DNA of 64,000 nucleotides from Pseudoalteromonas prydzensis (GCF_001661495.1 NZ_BDDT01000019.1:21819-85818), one strand, 5' to 3'; positions 17,424-27,243 are shown, counted from the first letter of the stretch. Numbers and translations are program-made. The notes: generated by a model from the letters alone, not told the origin.

Positions 17424-17426
17424 ATA

Positions 17427-17463
17427 ATCTCAATCATTTGCTTAGGTAGCAAATGATTGAGAT
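17427..17463. terminator. Long hairpin between ABC exporter and OmpA lipoprotein genes
   Basis: A perfect 16-bp stem (arms 17427-17442 and 17448-17463) with loop TAGGT. The minus-strand tail is ATTATTTACC and the plus-strand tail is AAAACATT, so the T tract is weak. It probably terminates the OmpA lipoprotein gene. Confidence 0.7.
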
Positions 17464-17469
17464 AAAACA

Positions 17470-18102
17470 TTAACCTTCGGTATTAGGTACGATTTGAATT
17501 TCTACACGACGGTTTTGCGCTCGGCCGTTGGCGCTGTCGTTACTGGCGATTGGACGAGTTTCGCCGTAACCGCGAGTACTAATACGTGCCGCTAGAATTT
17601 GCTGATTCACTAAGTAACTTTTAACACTCTGCGCACGCTGCTCAGATAGGTTCATATTGTAGCTGTCTTTGCCTGTGCTATCTGTATGACCTTCGATGCT
17701 TAGGTAGGTTTTTTCATATTTGTTCATCACTTTTGCAATAGCATCTAAAGTGTTATGAAACCCTGATGAAATATACGATTGATCAGTCGCAAAAGTGATA
17801 TTTGATGGCATCACTAAACGTAAGTTATCGCCTTCACGCACAACTTCTACACCTGAGCCTGCGAGCTCATCACGAAATGCTGCTTCTTGCTTATCCATGT
17901 AATCACCAACAGCTGCGCCTGCTAGCGCACCAATAGCGGCACCAATAAAGATACGTTTATCATCATGATCTCCCGTTGCCTTACCAAGCACAGCACCGGT
18001 AGCTGCACCAATGCCTGCGCCCATACCTGTGTTGGTGGTTTCACAACCGGTTAGTAATAGCCCAACAATTGTTGCCGTTAGTAATGGTTTGGTTAAAGTC
18101 AT
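17470..18102 (-). CDS. OmpA-family lipoprotein with glycine zipper (YiaD-like)
   Basis: A 210-residue lipoprotein with lipobox LLTGC (Cys20). A glycine-zipper segment follows (about 27-68: GAGIGAATGAVLG and GAAIGALAGAAVGDY), and then an OmpA C-terminal peptidoglycan-binding domain (about 100-206) with IEGHTDSTGKDSYNMNLSEQRA and the conserved NRRVEI. YiaD-type proteins anchor the outer membrane to peptidoglycan. It is monocistronic. A 260-base gap to chrA holds both divergent promoters; I see no other gene there. Confidence 0.9.
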   Translation of the reverse strand: MTLTKPLLTATIVGLLLTGCETTNTGMGAGIGAATGAVLGKATGDHDDKRIFIGAAIGALAGAAVGDYMDKQEAAFRDELAGSGVEVVREGDNLRLVMPSNITFATDQSYISSGFHNTLDAIAKVMNKYEKTYLSIEGHTDSTGKDSYNMNLSEQRAQSVKSYLVNQQILAARISTRGYGETRPIASNDSANGRAQNRRVEIQIVPNTEG

Positions 18103-18363
18103 GGTATCTCCTGGTTATTATTTCTTTCATTAACATCTATTATGCAACAATTGCAATGAACGAAATATGAAGAAGATGTTAAAAGCACAGCGCCTACTGA
18201 ACCACGGTAGAGGTAATTGAACAGCTATACATATACCCAGCTAAACATGATAAAAACAAATAAACACATATTTCCTGTACTCAGATACAATCTGGATGAA
18301 CCATCTAAATGTCACGAAAATTTGTCATAATGTAATTATCTCAATATTAAGAGCGATACGTTT

Positions 18364-19515
18364 ATGTTGCTTGTTATTTTTAAACAGTTTTTCTTACTTG
18401 GTTGTATGAGCTTTGGCGGGCCTGCAGCACATCTAGGTTATTTTAAACGCCACTTTGTTGATAACTTACAATGGCTCAATGCGCAGCGTTATGCGCAACT
18501 GATCAGCCTTAGTCAAGCTTTGCCTGGGCCTGGCTCAAGTCAGGTTGGCTTCGCGATTGGTGTAGAACGTGCTGGGGTATTAGGCGGTATTGTGGCATTT
18601 ATTGGCTTTACCTTGCCGTCATTTTTGATCATGGCGCTACTCGCCATCAGCGCCCATCAATTTGACGCTATTTATTTCGCAATTATTGCCGGTTTAAAAT
18701 TGTTTGCTGTGGTGATCGTCGCTGATGCAACCCTTAGTATGGCAAAAAGTTTTTGTACTAGCTGGGCTCTTAAAGCGATTGCTGTATTAAGTACTTCAGT
18801 GCTGATATTAGTTCCTAACTTAAGCAGCCAAATTTTAGTACTCGTTATTGCAGCGGTAATTGGCGCTTTTTATCCTTTACTGAAACTAGCCCCAGATGAA
18901 GCCTCTAGTGAGAGCCGTAGCCTCGCAATTAATTGGCCCGCCTTAATACTATTTGCACTGTTATTGCTGGTTAGTTTTGTACCATTAGGTTCTCAATTTT
19001 CGGCGTTTGCACCTTTTTATCAAGCCGGTGCAATGGTATTTGGCGGCGGTCATGTTGTGTTGCCGGTTTTACAAGCAGGTTTACCAAGTTTACCAACCGA
19101 GCAATTTTTAAGTGCCTACGCGAGTGCGCAAGCCGTGCCAGGCCCCATGTTTACCATTGCAACTTATCTTGGTGCTGAACTCAATAATAATCAGCCATTA
19201 ATGGGGGCAGTGGTTGCCACTTTGCTAATTTTCACCCCAGGATTTTTATTGATGTTAGCATTTCAAAAAAGCTGGTTACAATTAGCGCAGAGACCGCGTT
19301 TTGCTAGTAGCATAGCTGCACTCAACGCTGCCGTTGTGGGATTTTTAGCCGCAGCATTGTATTCACCGATTTGGACATCAGCCGTTCACTCTATTTGGCA
19401 TATAGTGATTGTTGCCGCCGCTTTTACATGGTTAAGACTTGCAAAGCCACCTATTTGGTGGCTGTTAATCGCATTTGTTAGTCTTGGTCTACTCCAGTAT
19501 TATTTGCCACTTTAA
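18364..19515 (+). CDS. chrA: Chromate transporter family protein ChrA
   Basis: A 383-residue inner-membrane protein built of two CHR domains. Each half has the signatures LGCMSFGGPAAHLGYF / QALPGPGSSQ (N-half) and MVFGGGHVVLPVLQ / SAQAVPGPMFT (C-half), with about ten hydrophobic segments in total. Two-domain CHR proteins export chromate, and some members carry sulfate-like anions; no chrB regulator lies nearby. The 3' end overlaps the convergent mechanosensitive-channel gene by 38 bases. Confidence 0.9.
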   Translation: MLLVIFKQFFLLGCMSFGGPAAHLGYFKRHFVDNLQWLNAQRYAQLISLSQALPGPGSSQVGFAIGVERAGVLGGIVAFIGFTLPSFLIMALLAISAHQFDAIYFAIIAGLKLFAVVIVADATLSMAKSFCTSWALKAIAVLSTSVLILVPNLSSQILVLVIAAVIGAFYPLLKLAPDEASSESRSLAINWPALILFALLLLVSFVPLGSQFSAFAPFYQAGAMVFGGGHVVLPVLQAGLPSLPTEQFLSAYASAQAVPGPMFTIATYLGAELNNNQPLMGAVVATLLIFTPGFLLMLAFQKSWLQLAQRPRFASSIAALNAAVVGFLAAALYSPIWTSAVHSIWHIVIVAAAFTWLRLAKPPIWWLLIAFVSLGLLQYYLPL

Positions 19516-20737
19516 TCGTAGGTTTAATACCAGTTGGGTTAATTGGTGCAGGGCTAAATTGCCCTGTTACGCTTTGATAAGGACGCAAATCAAAAATAGG
19601 TAAAACGGCAAGTAAATGATCCATGATCTCTGCTTGCAGGTGCTCATACGATATCCAACGTTTGTCTTCACTAAAACAGTAAAACTCAATAGGTAAACCA
19701 TGATTTAATGGTTGCAACTCACGCACCATCAAGGTCAGTGAAGTATTGATCTTACTATGTTGCTTTAAATACCCTTCAGCATAACGACGGAACAACCCTA
19801 AGTTTGATACCGGATCAGGTAAGGTATTCATTTTAATATAGTCTTTCAGCGCGATAGTTTGGCCAATGGTTTTAGTAAGCTCATCGTCCGCTAAACGAAT
19901 ACTGTTCATATCAATATTCAGTGAACGCTTAATACGACGCCCACCCGACTCTTGCATCCCGCGCCAGTTTTTAAACGAACCTGCTACCAGCATATAAGTT
20001 GGAATAGTCGTAATAGTGTTATCCCAGTTGCGTACTTTTACGGTGTTTAAGCCTAAATCAATCACCTCACCATCCGCGCCGTAATTATCTACTTGGATCC
20101 AGTCACCATAGGTCACTAAGCGGTTTGCAGCGATTTGAATGCTAGCAACAAAACCTAAAATAGTGTCTTTAAATACCAATAAGGTAACTGCGGCAATTGC
20201 ACCAAAACCAGAGAGAATATAAGTGGGTGATTTTTCAAGTACAATACTGACTATCAAGATGGCACAAATCATGAAAGTGATTAGCTTAACAACTTGAATT
20301 AGACCTTGAATGGGCACTTCACGGGCAAACTCTAGCTGGTTATAAATACCTCCAGCAATACTGACGATACTACTAATAATAAAACCAACATGAATAATAA
20401 GCAGCGTTTGGCCAATCGTTTTAAATACCTCAGCGGCAAATTCACCAACGGGGTAAACGCTGTCAAACGTCGCCAAGAATAATACACAACACAACATGCC
20501 AGCAAAACGGCGATTAAGCTTAGTCAGCATTGGTGCCAAAACACCGATTCGTTCGGGAGATAGTTTTGTCACCACTTTTTGAATGCCTGGCAACATTAAG
20601 CGACGGGTAAATAAATACAGGACTAAGAGCGAGAACACCCCGATCGCGGTGGCGGTAAGGGAGCTAAACAACGCTGTATCAGGCATACCTTCAAACCAAG
20701 GTGTTACTAATTGCTGTAGACGAGTTTGTGTAGTCAC
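19478..20737 (-). CDS. ybdG: YbdG-type mechanosensitive channel (MscS superfamily)
   Basis: A 419-residue membrane protein with about five hydrophobic segments and an MscS core. The segment YGADGEVIDLGLNTVKVRNWDN, read in parts, and the following TITTIPTYMLV / GGRRIKRSLNID closely follow E. coli YbdG (about 415 aa), a miniconductance channel protecting against mild hypoosmotic stress. The pore-lining helix is near GFGAIAAVTLLVFKDTILGF. Its ATG overlaps the stop of the upstream acyltransferase gene (ATGA), so it belongs to the acyltransferase operon. The link suggests joint control of membrane lipid composition and tension, which is inference. Confidence 0.9.
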   Translation of the reverse strand: MTTQTRLQQLVTPWFEGMPDTALFSSLTATAIGVFSLLVLYLFTRRLMLPGIQKVVTKLSPERIGVLAPMLTKLNRRFAGMLCCVLFLATFDSVYPVGEFAAEVFKTIGQTLLIIHVGFIISSIVSIAGGIYNQLEFAREVPIQGLIQVVKLITFMICAILIVSIVLEKSPTYILSGFGAIAAVTLLVFKDTILGFVASIQIAANRLVTYGDWIQVDNYGADGEVIDLGLNTVKVRNWDNTITTIPTYMLVAGSFKNWRGMQESGGRRIKRSLNIDMNSIRLADDELTKTIGQTIALKDYIKMNTLPDPVSNLGLFRRYAEGYLKQHSKINTSLTLMVRELQPLNHGLPIEFYCFSEDKRWISYEHLQAEIMDHLLAVLPIFDLRPYQSVTGQFSPAPINPTGIKPTIKVANNTGVDQD

Positions 20738-21657
20738 GGTTGTTCAATCTCCTTATTATTGATTATTACAGCGTCAAATGCCTGCTCGGCATACGCTGTA
20801 GCCAATTCACTATCTTTACTTAACCATAATTGGTTGATCGATTCTTGGAAACGCGCTCTAAACTGGCTATCTTGCTGGTAGTTACCCAATAATTCAGAGC
20901 TTACAGGCACTAAGCTAATATTAACGGTTACTTTATCTAAACGCCCGCGTAAAAAACTACCACAAATATGATTACTTTGCGCTTGGTACAATAGGGTTGT
21001 ATTGAGAATGGCATCAAATTGATCGCCAAGTACTTCTAATGCAAATGCAACGCCGCCTGCTTTAGGTTTTAATAAATGCGTAAAGGGGCTTTGTTGTGCG
21101 TGATGCTTTGCTTTGGTAAACCGGGTGCCTTCAACAAAATTAATAATGGTGGTTGGGTGACTACGGAAATTACGGCAGCTATGCTTAGTACGTGCAACAT
21201 CAAGGCCTTTAAGTTCTGGATTTTTAGCAAGCTGAGCCTTACTCACTCGCTTCATAAATGGCATCCCCATAGCCCACGCACCAGAGCCAATAAGCGGCAC
21301 ATATTTAAGCTCATCTTTTAAAAAGAACTTAGGCGCGGGCAACACATCAATGGCACTAAGTACCACAATATCAAGCCAACTAAAATGATTTGATATCAGT
21401 AAGTACCAACCGAGTTTATTGACATCCCCATTAATAACTGTGGTGATTTCTGCGTTGCTTAACTTTAAACCGAGTCTGTTACCACTACACCAACCTTGAT
21501 AAGCACTATGCAGTAAGTTACTTACCCAAGCCATAGGCAATACTAGCTTTATTAACCCAAGTGCTAGCACAATGCAGCCCCACAGTAACGTATTACTAAA
21601 AAGTACAACGCCTACAGTAAGGCCGTTTAGCCATTTCGGTATGATATTTTTTAGCAT
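20734..21657 (-). CDS. YihG-like lysophospholipid/1-acyl-glycerol acyltransferase, paralogue A
   Basis: A 307-residue membrane-associated acyltransferase. A hydrophobic N-terminus (about 13-42) precedes the PlsC domain, with motif I NHFSWLD (His91, Asp96) and motif III FVEGTRF (Glu176-Arg179). The layout matches E. coli YihG (about 310 aa), which acylates lysophosphatidate-type acceptors. It shares a 4-base overlap with the downstream channel gene and lies 19 bases after the upstream paralogue. The EGTR motif is at the same residue position in both paralogues, showing a tandem duplication followed by divergence. Confidence 0.87.
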   Translation of the reverse strand: MLKNIIPKWLNGLTVGVVLFSNTLLWGCIVLALGLIKLVLPMAWVSNLLHSAYQGWCSGNRLGLKLSNAEITTVINGDVNKLGWYLLISNHFSWLDIVVLSAIDVLPAPKFFLKDELKYVPLIGSGAWAMGMPFMKRVSKAQLAKNPELKGLDVARTKHSCRNFRSHPTTIINFVEGTRFTKAKHHAQQSPFTHLLKPKAGGVAFALEVLGDQFDAILNTTLLYQAQSNHICGSFLRGRLDKVTVNISLVPVSSELLGNYQQDSQFRARFQESINQLWLSKDSELATAYAEQAFDAVIINNKEIEQP

Positions 21658-21676
21658 GTGTACTCACTGTTAAAAA

Positions 21677-22555
21677 TCACTTAGCTTGTTGCTCAAGTTT
21701 AACAAGTTGCTGCTCTTTCTCTTGCCATAAGCGATTTAATTCTGATTGGAAGCTTACTCTAAACTCTGAGTCGCCAGTGTAATCGCCAATTAATTCTTCA
21801 CTTACCGGTATAACCTCAACGTGTACGTTGATCTGCTTAACTCGACCACTGGCAAAATCAACAAAGGTGGGTATGCCATCAGGATACTGAATTGTTACGT
21901 TTACTACTTTAGATATTTGCTCCCCCATTGCTTGCATTACAAATGCAACACCACCGGCTTTTGGTTTCAACAAGTGTGGAAACGGACTATTTTGACGCTG
22001 GTGCTTTGCCTCTGTAAAACGCGTACCTTCTACAAAGTTAACAATACTCACTGGCATTTCTTTAAATTTTTCGCAGGCTTTACGCGTCGTTTCTAAATCT
22101 TTACCACGCAGTTTGGGGTTCTTTTTAAGCTGGCTTTTACTGGTGCGGGTCATAAACGGGAAATCTAGCGCCCACCACGCCAAGCCTAAAATTGGCACAT
22201 AGAGTAGCTCTTTTTTTAAGAAGAAGTTTAAAAATGGGATACGGCGATTCAATAAACGCTGTAGTACCAAAATATCCACCCAGCTTTGATGGTTGGCAAT
22301 AACCAAGTACCAGTCTTTTAACTTAACGTCCTCAAGACCGGTAACGTTTAATTGATACGGTGTAAAGACATTTTGATTTAACGAGTTACAAGTCACCCAC
22401 ATAGTCGCACACTTTTTAGCCGCCCAACTCATGGCTTTTTGCAATGGTTTAATCGGCAGTAATTTAATTAAGCCACAAATAAAAATCGGGATAAACCAAA
22501 TCACAGTATTTATGGTGTAGAAAAATATACTAAAAATACAACGGATCAAAGACAT
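21677..22555 (-). CDS. YihG-like acyltransferase, paralogue B
   Basis: A 292-residue acyltransferase with a hydrophobic N-terminal anchor (about 8-30), motif I NHQSWVD (His89, Asp94), KKELLYVPILG and motif III FVEGTRFT (Glu176-Arg179). It is the first gene of the three-gene minus-strand operon with paralogue A and the YbdG-like channel. It is likely to transfer an acyl chain to a lysophospholipid at the cytoplasmic face of the inner membrane. Two tandem copies may differ in acyl-chain preference, for example one for polyunsaturated or branched chains; that is inference. The 63-base gap to speA contains no clear terminator. Confidence 0.87.
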   Translation of the reverse strand: MSLIRCIFSIFFYTINTVIWFIPIFICGLIKLLPIKPLQKAMSWAAKKCATMWVTCNSLNQNVFTPYQLNVTGLEDVKLKDWYLVIANHQSWVDILVLQRLLNRRIPFLNFFLKKELLYVPILGLAWWALDFPFMTRTSKSQLKKNPKLRGKDLETTRKACEKFKEMPVSIVNFVEGTRFTEAKHQRQNSPFPHLLKPKAGGVAFVMQAMGEQISKVVNVTIQYPDGIPTFVDFASGRVKQINVHVEVIPVSEELIGDYTGDSEFRVSFQSELNRLWQEKEQQLVKLEQQAK

Positions 22556-22618
22556 TACTACTTAATTCCTTTCATTAAAACTGTTCGGTGACGTATAACA
22601 TATTATGCAGTATCGCAA

Positions 22619-24496
22619 TTAATCTTCAAAATAGGTATACCCTGCAAGGCCGGCATTTAGCTCCGCTAAATATTGCTGCTTAACAGGTTCACTAATATCT
22701 AATTGTTGGACTGTGGTAGCAAAGTTCTCCGCAAAAATATCGCTATCATAATCAACAAACTTTAATACATCCTTAACGCTATCACCCTTAATCGCATTAG
22801 TAAGCTGATAGCCTTGCTCGGTGAGTTCGACGTGCACAGAGTCAGTATCACCAAACAAGTTATGTAGGTCCCCCAATATCTCTTGGTACGCACCAACCAT
22901 AAACATAGCAATGTGGTACTGCTGCCCAGGTACATATTGTGGAATAGGCAAACTGGTTTCAATCCCTGCCCCCTCAACATATTCACGAATTTGACCGTCA
23001 GAATCACAGGTAATATCCTGAATAATGGCACGTTGTGTTAGCGGCTTGTCGAGATTTTCAATCGGCATTACCGGAAATAACTGCTGAATGCCCCAAACAT
23101 CAGGCAATGATTGAAATAATGAAAAATTCACAAACAGTTTATCAGCTAATTTTTCGTTTAAGTCATCAAGCACTTCACGGTGCGCACGGGCATTGCTTAA
23201 TGAAGCTCGAACACGATGCAAAATAGTAAAATAAAGCTGCTCTATTTTTGCCCACTCCAGCATGCTTACTAAACCATGTACGTATTGATCATGTGCTTCG
23301 CTAAATAAATGCATCGCATCGTGGTAAATTTCCAGTGCCATACGTGGGTTTAAACGCTGTAAACATTGCCACATCTCATCAAGTACTAAGGCACTATTTG
23401 GCGCAGGCGCACTTGGGTTACTGTGATTAGGTGCTTGTTCTACGTCAATAACATCAGTGATCAACACTGCGTGGTGCGCAGTGAGTGCACGACCTGATTC
23501 TGTAATAATCGCTGGATGCGATAGTTCATGCTGCTCACAGACTTCTGCAAACGCATTAACTACATTACGGGCATATTCTTCAACCGTGTAATTCATCGAA
23601 CAGGCACTACGTGAACCAGAACCTTCGTAATCAACACCTAAACCACCACCAACATCCACCGTATTAAGTGGCACACCTAATTGGCTTAATTCGGCAAAGT
23701 GACGTGAACATTCACGTAAAGCACGGTGAATATCACGAATATTGGCAATTTGCGAACCAATATGAAAATGCACCATTTGCATTAAATGCAGCTTGTTATG
23801 TTGTTTAAGTACTTCAACGGCAGTTAACACTTGCCCAGCCGTTAAGCCAAATTTACCTTTTTCGCCACCGGTATTTTGCCACTTGCCTTTGCCCACTGAA
23901 TTTAAACGGATACGAATACCAATAGCGGGTTCTATGCCTAAATCTTCAATTTCAGCTAATAAGGTTGTTAATTCGGAGAGTTTTTCAACCACAATTTTTA
24001 CTTTGTGACCCATTGCTTGGCCAATGCAAGCTAAACGTAAAAACTCACTGTCTTTATAGCCATTACACACAATCGTGATCGGTTGCTTCGCGACACCCAA
24101 AATTGCCATTAATTCAGGTTTAGAGCCAGCCTCCAAGCCAACTAAACCACTCGGGTGTGCTAATAGTTTGCTGACCACGGAACGTTGTTGGTTTACTTTA
24201 ATCGGGTATACACAAGTATATTGCCCTTGATAAGCACGCGCATTACGGGCACTACTAAATGCACTGGTGAGTGTATCAACCCGATTTTGCAAAATATCGG
24301 TAAAACGCACTAATACAGGTAGCGTTAATCCTTGTTTTTTGAACTGCTCAGTCAACTCGGTTAATGAAATAGCGGCTTTAGTTTGATCACCATCCGGATA
24401 GGCAACAAGCTCACCTTGGCTATTGATATCAAAGTAACCATCGCTCCAATGTGCGACGTTATATGTAGAGCGTGCTGTATCTAAACCCCAGGTCAT
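22619..24496 (-). CDS. speA: Biosynthetic arginine decarboxylase SpeA
   Basis: A 625-residue PLP enzyme converting arginine to agmatine, the first step of a putrescine/spermidine route. The N-terminal barrel carries the PLP lysine in VYPIKVNQQ (Lys100), with HFHIGSQ and DVGGGLGVDYEGS downstream, and a C-terminal beta domain is present. The length matches SpeA (about 630-660 aa). It is divergent from speE, and the 201-base gap up to the preferred speE start probably holds both promoters. No agmatinase (speB) gene lies next to it, so the next step is encoded elsewhere. Confidence 0.95.
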   Translation of the reverse strand: MTWGLDTARSTYNVAHWSDGYFDINSQGELVAYPDGDQTKAAISLTELTEQFKKQGLTLPVLVRFTDILQNRVDTLTSAFSSARNARAYQGQYTCVYPIKVNQQRSVVSKLLAHPSGLVGLEAGSKPELMAILGVAKQPITIVCNGYKDSEFLRLACIGQAMGHKVKIVVEKLSELTTLLAEIEDLGIEPAIGIRIRLNSVGKGKWQNTGGEKGKFGLTAGQVLTAVEVLKQHNKLHLMQMVHFHIGSQIANIRDIHRALRECSRHFAELSQLGVPLNTVDVGGGLGVDYEGSGSRSACSMNYTVEEYARNVVNAFAEVCEQHELSHPAIITESGRALTAHHAVLITDVIDVEQAPNHSNPSAPAPNSALVLDEMWQCLQRLNPRMALEIYHDAMHLFSEAHDQYVHGLVSMLEWAKIEQLYFTILHRVRASLSNARAHREVLDDLNEKLADKLFVNFSLFQSLPDVWGIQQLFPVMPIENLDKPLTQRAIIQDITCDSDGQIREYVEGAGIETSLPIPQYVPGQQYHIAMFMVGAYQEILGDLHNLFGDTDSVHVELTEQGYQLTNAIKGDSVKDVLKFVDYDSDIFAENFATTVQQLDISEPVKQQYLAELNAGLAGYTYFED

Positions 24497-24697
24497 GGCA
24501 AATTCTTCTATAGTTAACTGTTTGGCGGAATCACGTATTTTAATACGTCATAACTCCCTACGCTAACAAAAAATGACCTTTAAACCAAAGCAAGGATAAA
24601 ATATTCGCTATACTGGTTAAAATTTCATTGAGCAAAACGCCAAGCACTGGCAGAATTGCCCCTTTTTCATACTCAACTCAAAAGTGTAACTAGCGAC

Positions 24698-25561
24698 ATG
24701 GCAAATTTAGATCAAAGTAAATGGTTTACCGAAATCAGTGAACGTGACGGCAGCGCGTTTTCTCTGCGCATCAACAAAAAGTTAGAAGAGCAGCAATCAC
24801 CTTTTCAAAAGGTTGAAATGTATGAAACAACTGACTTTGGCAACCTAATGATTATTGACGGTTGTACTATGGTAAGTAGCCGCGAGAACTTTTTTTACCA
24901 TGAAATGATCAGCCACCCTGCTTTACTTGCTCACCCAAACCCAAAAAATATAGTGATTATCGGCGGTGGTGATTGCGGTACTTTACGTGAAGTACTTAAG
25001 CATCCTGGCGTTGAGTCTGTTACCCAAATCGATATCGATGAAGTAGTAACACAAATGTCGTTAAAATATTTCCCTGAATTATGTGAAGCAAACCAAGATC
25101 CACGCGCTACAGTAATGTTTGACGATGGTATTAAATACATGCGTGAACTGGCTGCTGATTCAATTGATGTAGTGATTGTTGATGGCACCGATCCAGTAGG
25201 CCCAGGTGAAGGTTTATTCAACCATGCATTTTACACTAGCTGCTTAAATGCCCTTCGCACTGGCGGCATTATGGTACAGCAAAGTGAATCGCCACTTATG
25301 CACATGCCATTATTAGTAGAAATGCGCGATGCAATGACAGACGTTGGCTTTAAAGACTTACAAACTCTGCCATTCCCACAGCCGATTTACCCAAGTGGTT
25401 TATGGTCAGTGACACTCGCGCGTAAAGATGAACCTTTCGCAGGCTTTAGAGAAGATGCTGCCGCAGAGCTTGCCCAAGGTACTGAATACTATAACAGCGG
25501 TATTCATCACGGCGCACTGGCAACTCCTAATTATATGAAGCGTGCTTTTGCTAAACAGTAA
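24698..25561 (+). CDS. speE: Spermidine synthase SpeE
   Basis: An aminopropyltransferase of 287 aa joining decarboxylated SAM to putrescine. I prefer the ATG at 24698 (MANLDQSKWF), which aligns with the E. coli start; an upstream in-frame TTG at 24656 would add 14 residues of poor match. Motifs: FFYHEM (66-70), the SAM site GGGDCGTLRE (89-98) and VDGTDPVGPGE (Asp162/Asp165). The SAM loop has Cys where most enzymes have Gly (GGGDGG). It forms the divergent polyamine pair with speA. A hairpin terminator follows. Confidence 0.92.
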   Translation: MANLDQSKWFTEISERDGSAFSLRINKKLEEQQSPFQKVEMYETTDFGNLMIIDGCTMVSSRENFFYHEMISHPALLAHPNPKNIVIIGGGDCGTLREVLKHPGVESVTQIDIDEVVTQMSLKYFPELCEANQDPRATVMFDDGIKYMRELAADSIDVVIVDGTDPVGPGEGLFNHAFYTSCLNALRTGGIMVQQSESPLMHMPLLVEMRDAMTDVGFKDLQTLPFPQPIYPSGLWSVTLARKDEPFAGFREDAAAELAQGTEYYNSGIHHGALATPNYMKRAFAKQ

Positions 25562-25583
25562 ACTTTGTATATTTGATTGATCT

Positions 25584-25611
25584 AAAAAAGGGTTCATGCG
25601 AACCCTTTTTT
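25584..25611. terminator. Bidirectional terminator between speE and chemoreceptor gene
   Basis: AAAAAAGGGTTC, a short loop and GAACCCTTTTTT form a near-perfect hairpin with A/T tails on both sides, so it can terminate both convergent genes. Confidence 0.85.
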
Positions 25612-25641
25612 ATTGCCTGTCACTGTATGTGCTGCTTTGGG

Positions 25642-27243
25642 CTAAACTTTAAAACGTTGTACCAACCGATTCAGCTCATCGGTTAATTGATTCATTCTTA
25701 CAGCCACTTCCTCGGTGGAACGCGCAAGTTCGCCACCTTGCATAGTTTGGTCATTTAAGGACGATAAATTATGGCTAATTTCTTCAGCAACCGCAGTTTG
25801 CTCATCGGTTGCTTGCGCTGTTTGCATCGCCATATCATTCACTTTTATTGATGATTGCTGCATAGCATTTAGCACATCATTAGTTTGTGTAAATGAGCTT
25901 ACCGCTTCATCAGCGAAGCGCTTACCACCATTAATTGCCGTTAACGACTGTTCTACGCTATTGGCAAATTGTTCCACCATTTTTTGTATATCATTAGTAC
26001 TTTCTTGGGTGCGAGTTGCCAAAGTCCGGACTTCATCAGCCACCACCGCAAAGCCTCGACCTTGCTCTCCCGCTCTTGCAGCTTCAATAGCAGCGTTCAA
26101 CGCAAGTAAATTAGTTTGCTCTGCAATTGCACGGATCACCTCGAGTACTTTGGCGATATTATCAGAGCTTTGCTGTAGCTCGGTTGATTTATTACTCGCG
26201 TGTTCCATGTTGTCAGATAACGCGACTATTTTATCACTCGAATTAGCCACCGCCGTCAACCCCTGTTTAGCTAGTTGTTGTGAATTATCGGCTTCTTTAG
26301 ATGACTGCTGCGCCACATTAGCGACTTCGCGACTAGCGACACTCATTTCATGCACCGCACTGACGATAGACTCAGATGCTTGGCTGAGCTTTTGGTTGAT
26401 CTGATTATTTTGATTAGCAAACTGATTGAGATCAACACCTAAGTGATTTAGCTCTTTTGCCTGCTCTAAAATATCTCGTATAAGCTGTTGTAGGTTATCT
26501 AAAAAACGATTAAATGCCGTGGCTAACTCAGTAAACTCATCCTTGCTTTTCACTGCTATTCGCCCGGTTAAATCGCCATCACCTGAGGCGATATCATTGA
26601 TTCGCGCAGTCACATAATTCATTTGCTTCGTTAATTGCCGCGGAATGCTATAACTAAACCAACCAGAGATAGCTAACAACACTACTACCATAATCAATAA
26701 AAATCCTTTGGTGGTGGTGATTTTTTCAAGCAGTTTTTGCTTTTCGTTTTTAGATGTTAGTTCGGCTTGCTCACCGGCTTTATCTAAAATGTCACGTAGT
26801 GCCGCGAATTCTGTATCAGCTTGAAGGCTCTTTTGCTGATTTTGTGGATCATTAATATATGCATTTGATGCCGACAGCCAGTTATCAAAAGCGCGGTTAA
26901 AATTTGTAAATTGCGCTGTAACTTCTGGATAAGCTGATAAATACTGTAAATACAGCTTAAATCTTTCAGCCACTTGCTCGGCATTTTCTTGATGTTCTTG
27001 TCGCTCTTCTTTACTGCCTATTTTATTAGTAACTAGATGTAACTCTGCTACTTTGGCTTGATAGAGATCGCGATCGCCATTAACGACTACTGAAATTGCA
27101 TTTAGAAACCGCTCAGATTGTGCATCTAAAGCCGCTTTTTGTAGATTAATTAAATATGTGTAACCTGTGATCAGCACAATTATTGCAACCCCAAGTAGTA
27201 CAATTGGAACGGAGCTTTTAATACGAATACTCTGTAATTTCAT
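25642..27243 (-). CDS. Methyl-accepting chemotaxis protein
   Basis: A 533-residue transmembrane receptor. TM1 lies at about 13-30 and a periplasmic helical domain at about 31-175. TM2 (about 180-198) is followed by a HAMP domain (about 200-255). The signalling domain has the hairpin tip EQTNLLALNAAIEAARAGEQ, split here into its first 20 residues. The C-terminus does not end in a NWxxF-type tether. The ligand is unknown. An AGGTGAGG ribosome site precedes the ATG. It shares a direction with the two upstream cupredoxin/barrel genes, with a gap of about 70 bases, so cotranscription is possible. Confidence 0.93.
   Translation of the reverse strand: MKLQSIRIKSSVPIVLLGVAIIVLITGYTYLINLQKAALDAQSERFLNAISVVVNGDRDLYQAKVAELHLVTNKIGSKEERQEHQENAEQVAERFKLYLQYLSAYPEVTAQFTNFNRAFDNWLSASNAYINDPQNQQKSLQADTEFAALRDILDKAGEQAELTSKNEKQKLLEKITTTKGFLLIMVVVLLAISGWFSYSIPRQLTKQMNYVTARINDIASGDGDLTGRIAVKSKDEFTELATAFNRFLDNLQQLIRDILEQAKELNHLGVDLNQFANQNNQINQKLSQASESIVSAVHEMSVASREVANVAQQSSKEADNSQQLAKQGLTAVANSSDKIVALSDNMEHASNKSTELQQSSDNIAKVLEVIRAIAEQTNLLALNAAIEAARAGEQGRGFAVVADEVRTLATRTQESTNDIQKMVEQFANSVEQSLTAINGGKRFADEAVSSFTQTNDVLNAMQQSSIKVNDMAMQTAQATDEQTAVAEEISHNLSSLNDQTMQGGELARSTEEVAVRMNQLTDELNRLVQRFKV

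Noticed and set aside
17273..17470. 65-residue minus-strand reading frame with repeating YRLPLTA
   Set aside because: It is only the heptamer array read on the strand that happens to lack stops. It overlaps the ABC exporter 3' end and has no ribosome site.
25715..26404. 229-residue open frame antisense to the chemoreceptor
   Set aside because: A Ser/Cys/Ala-rich shadow of the conserved signalling domain, without ribosome site or recognisable fold.
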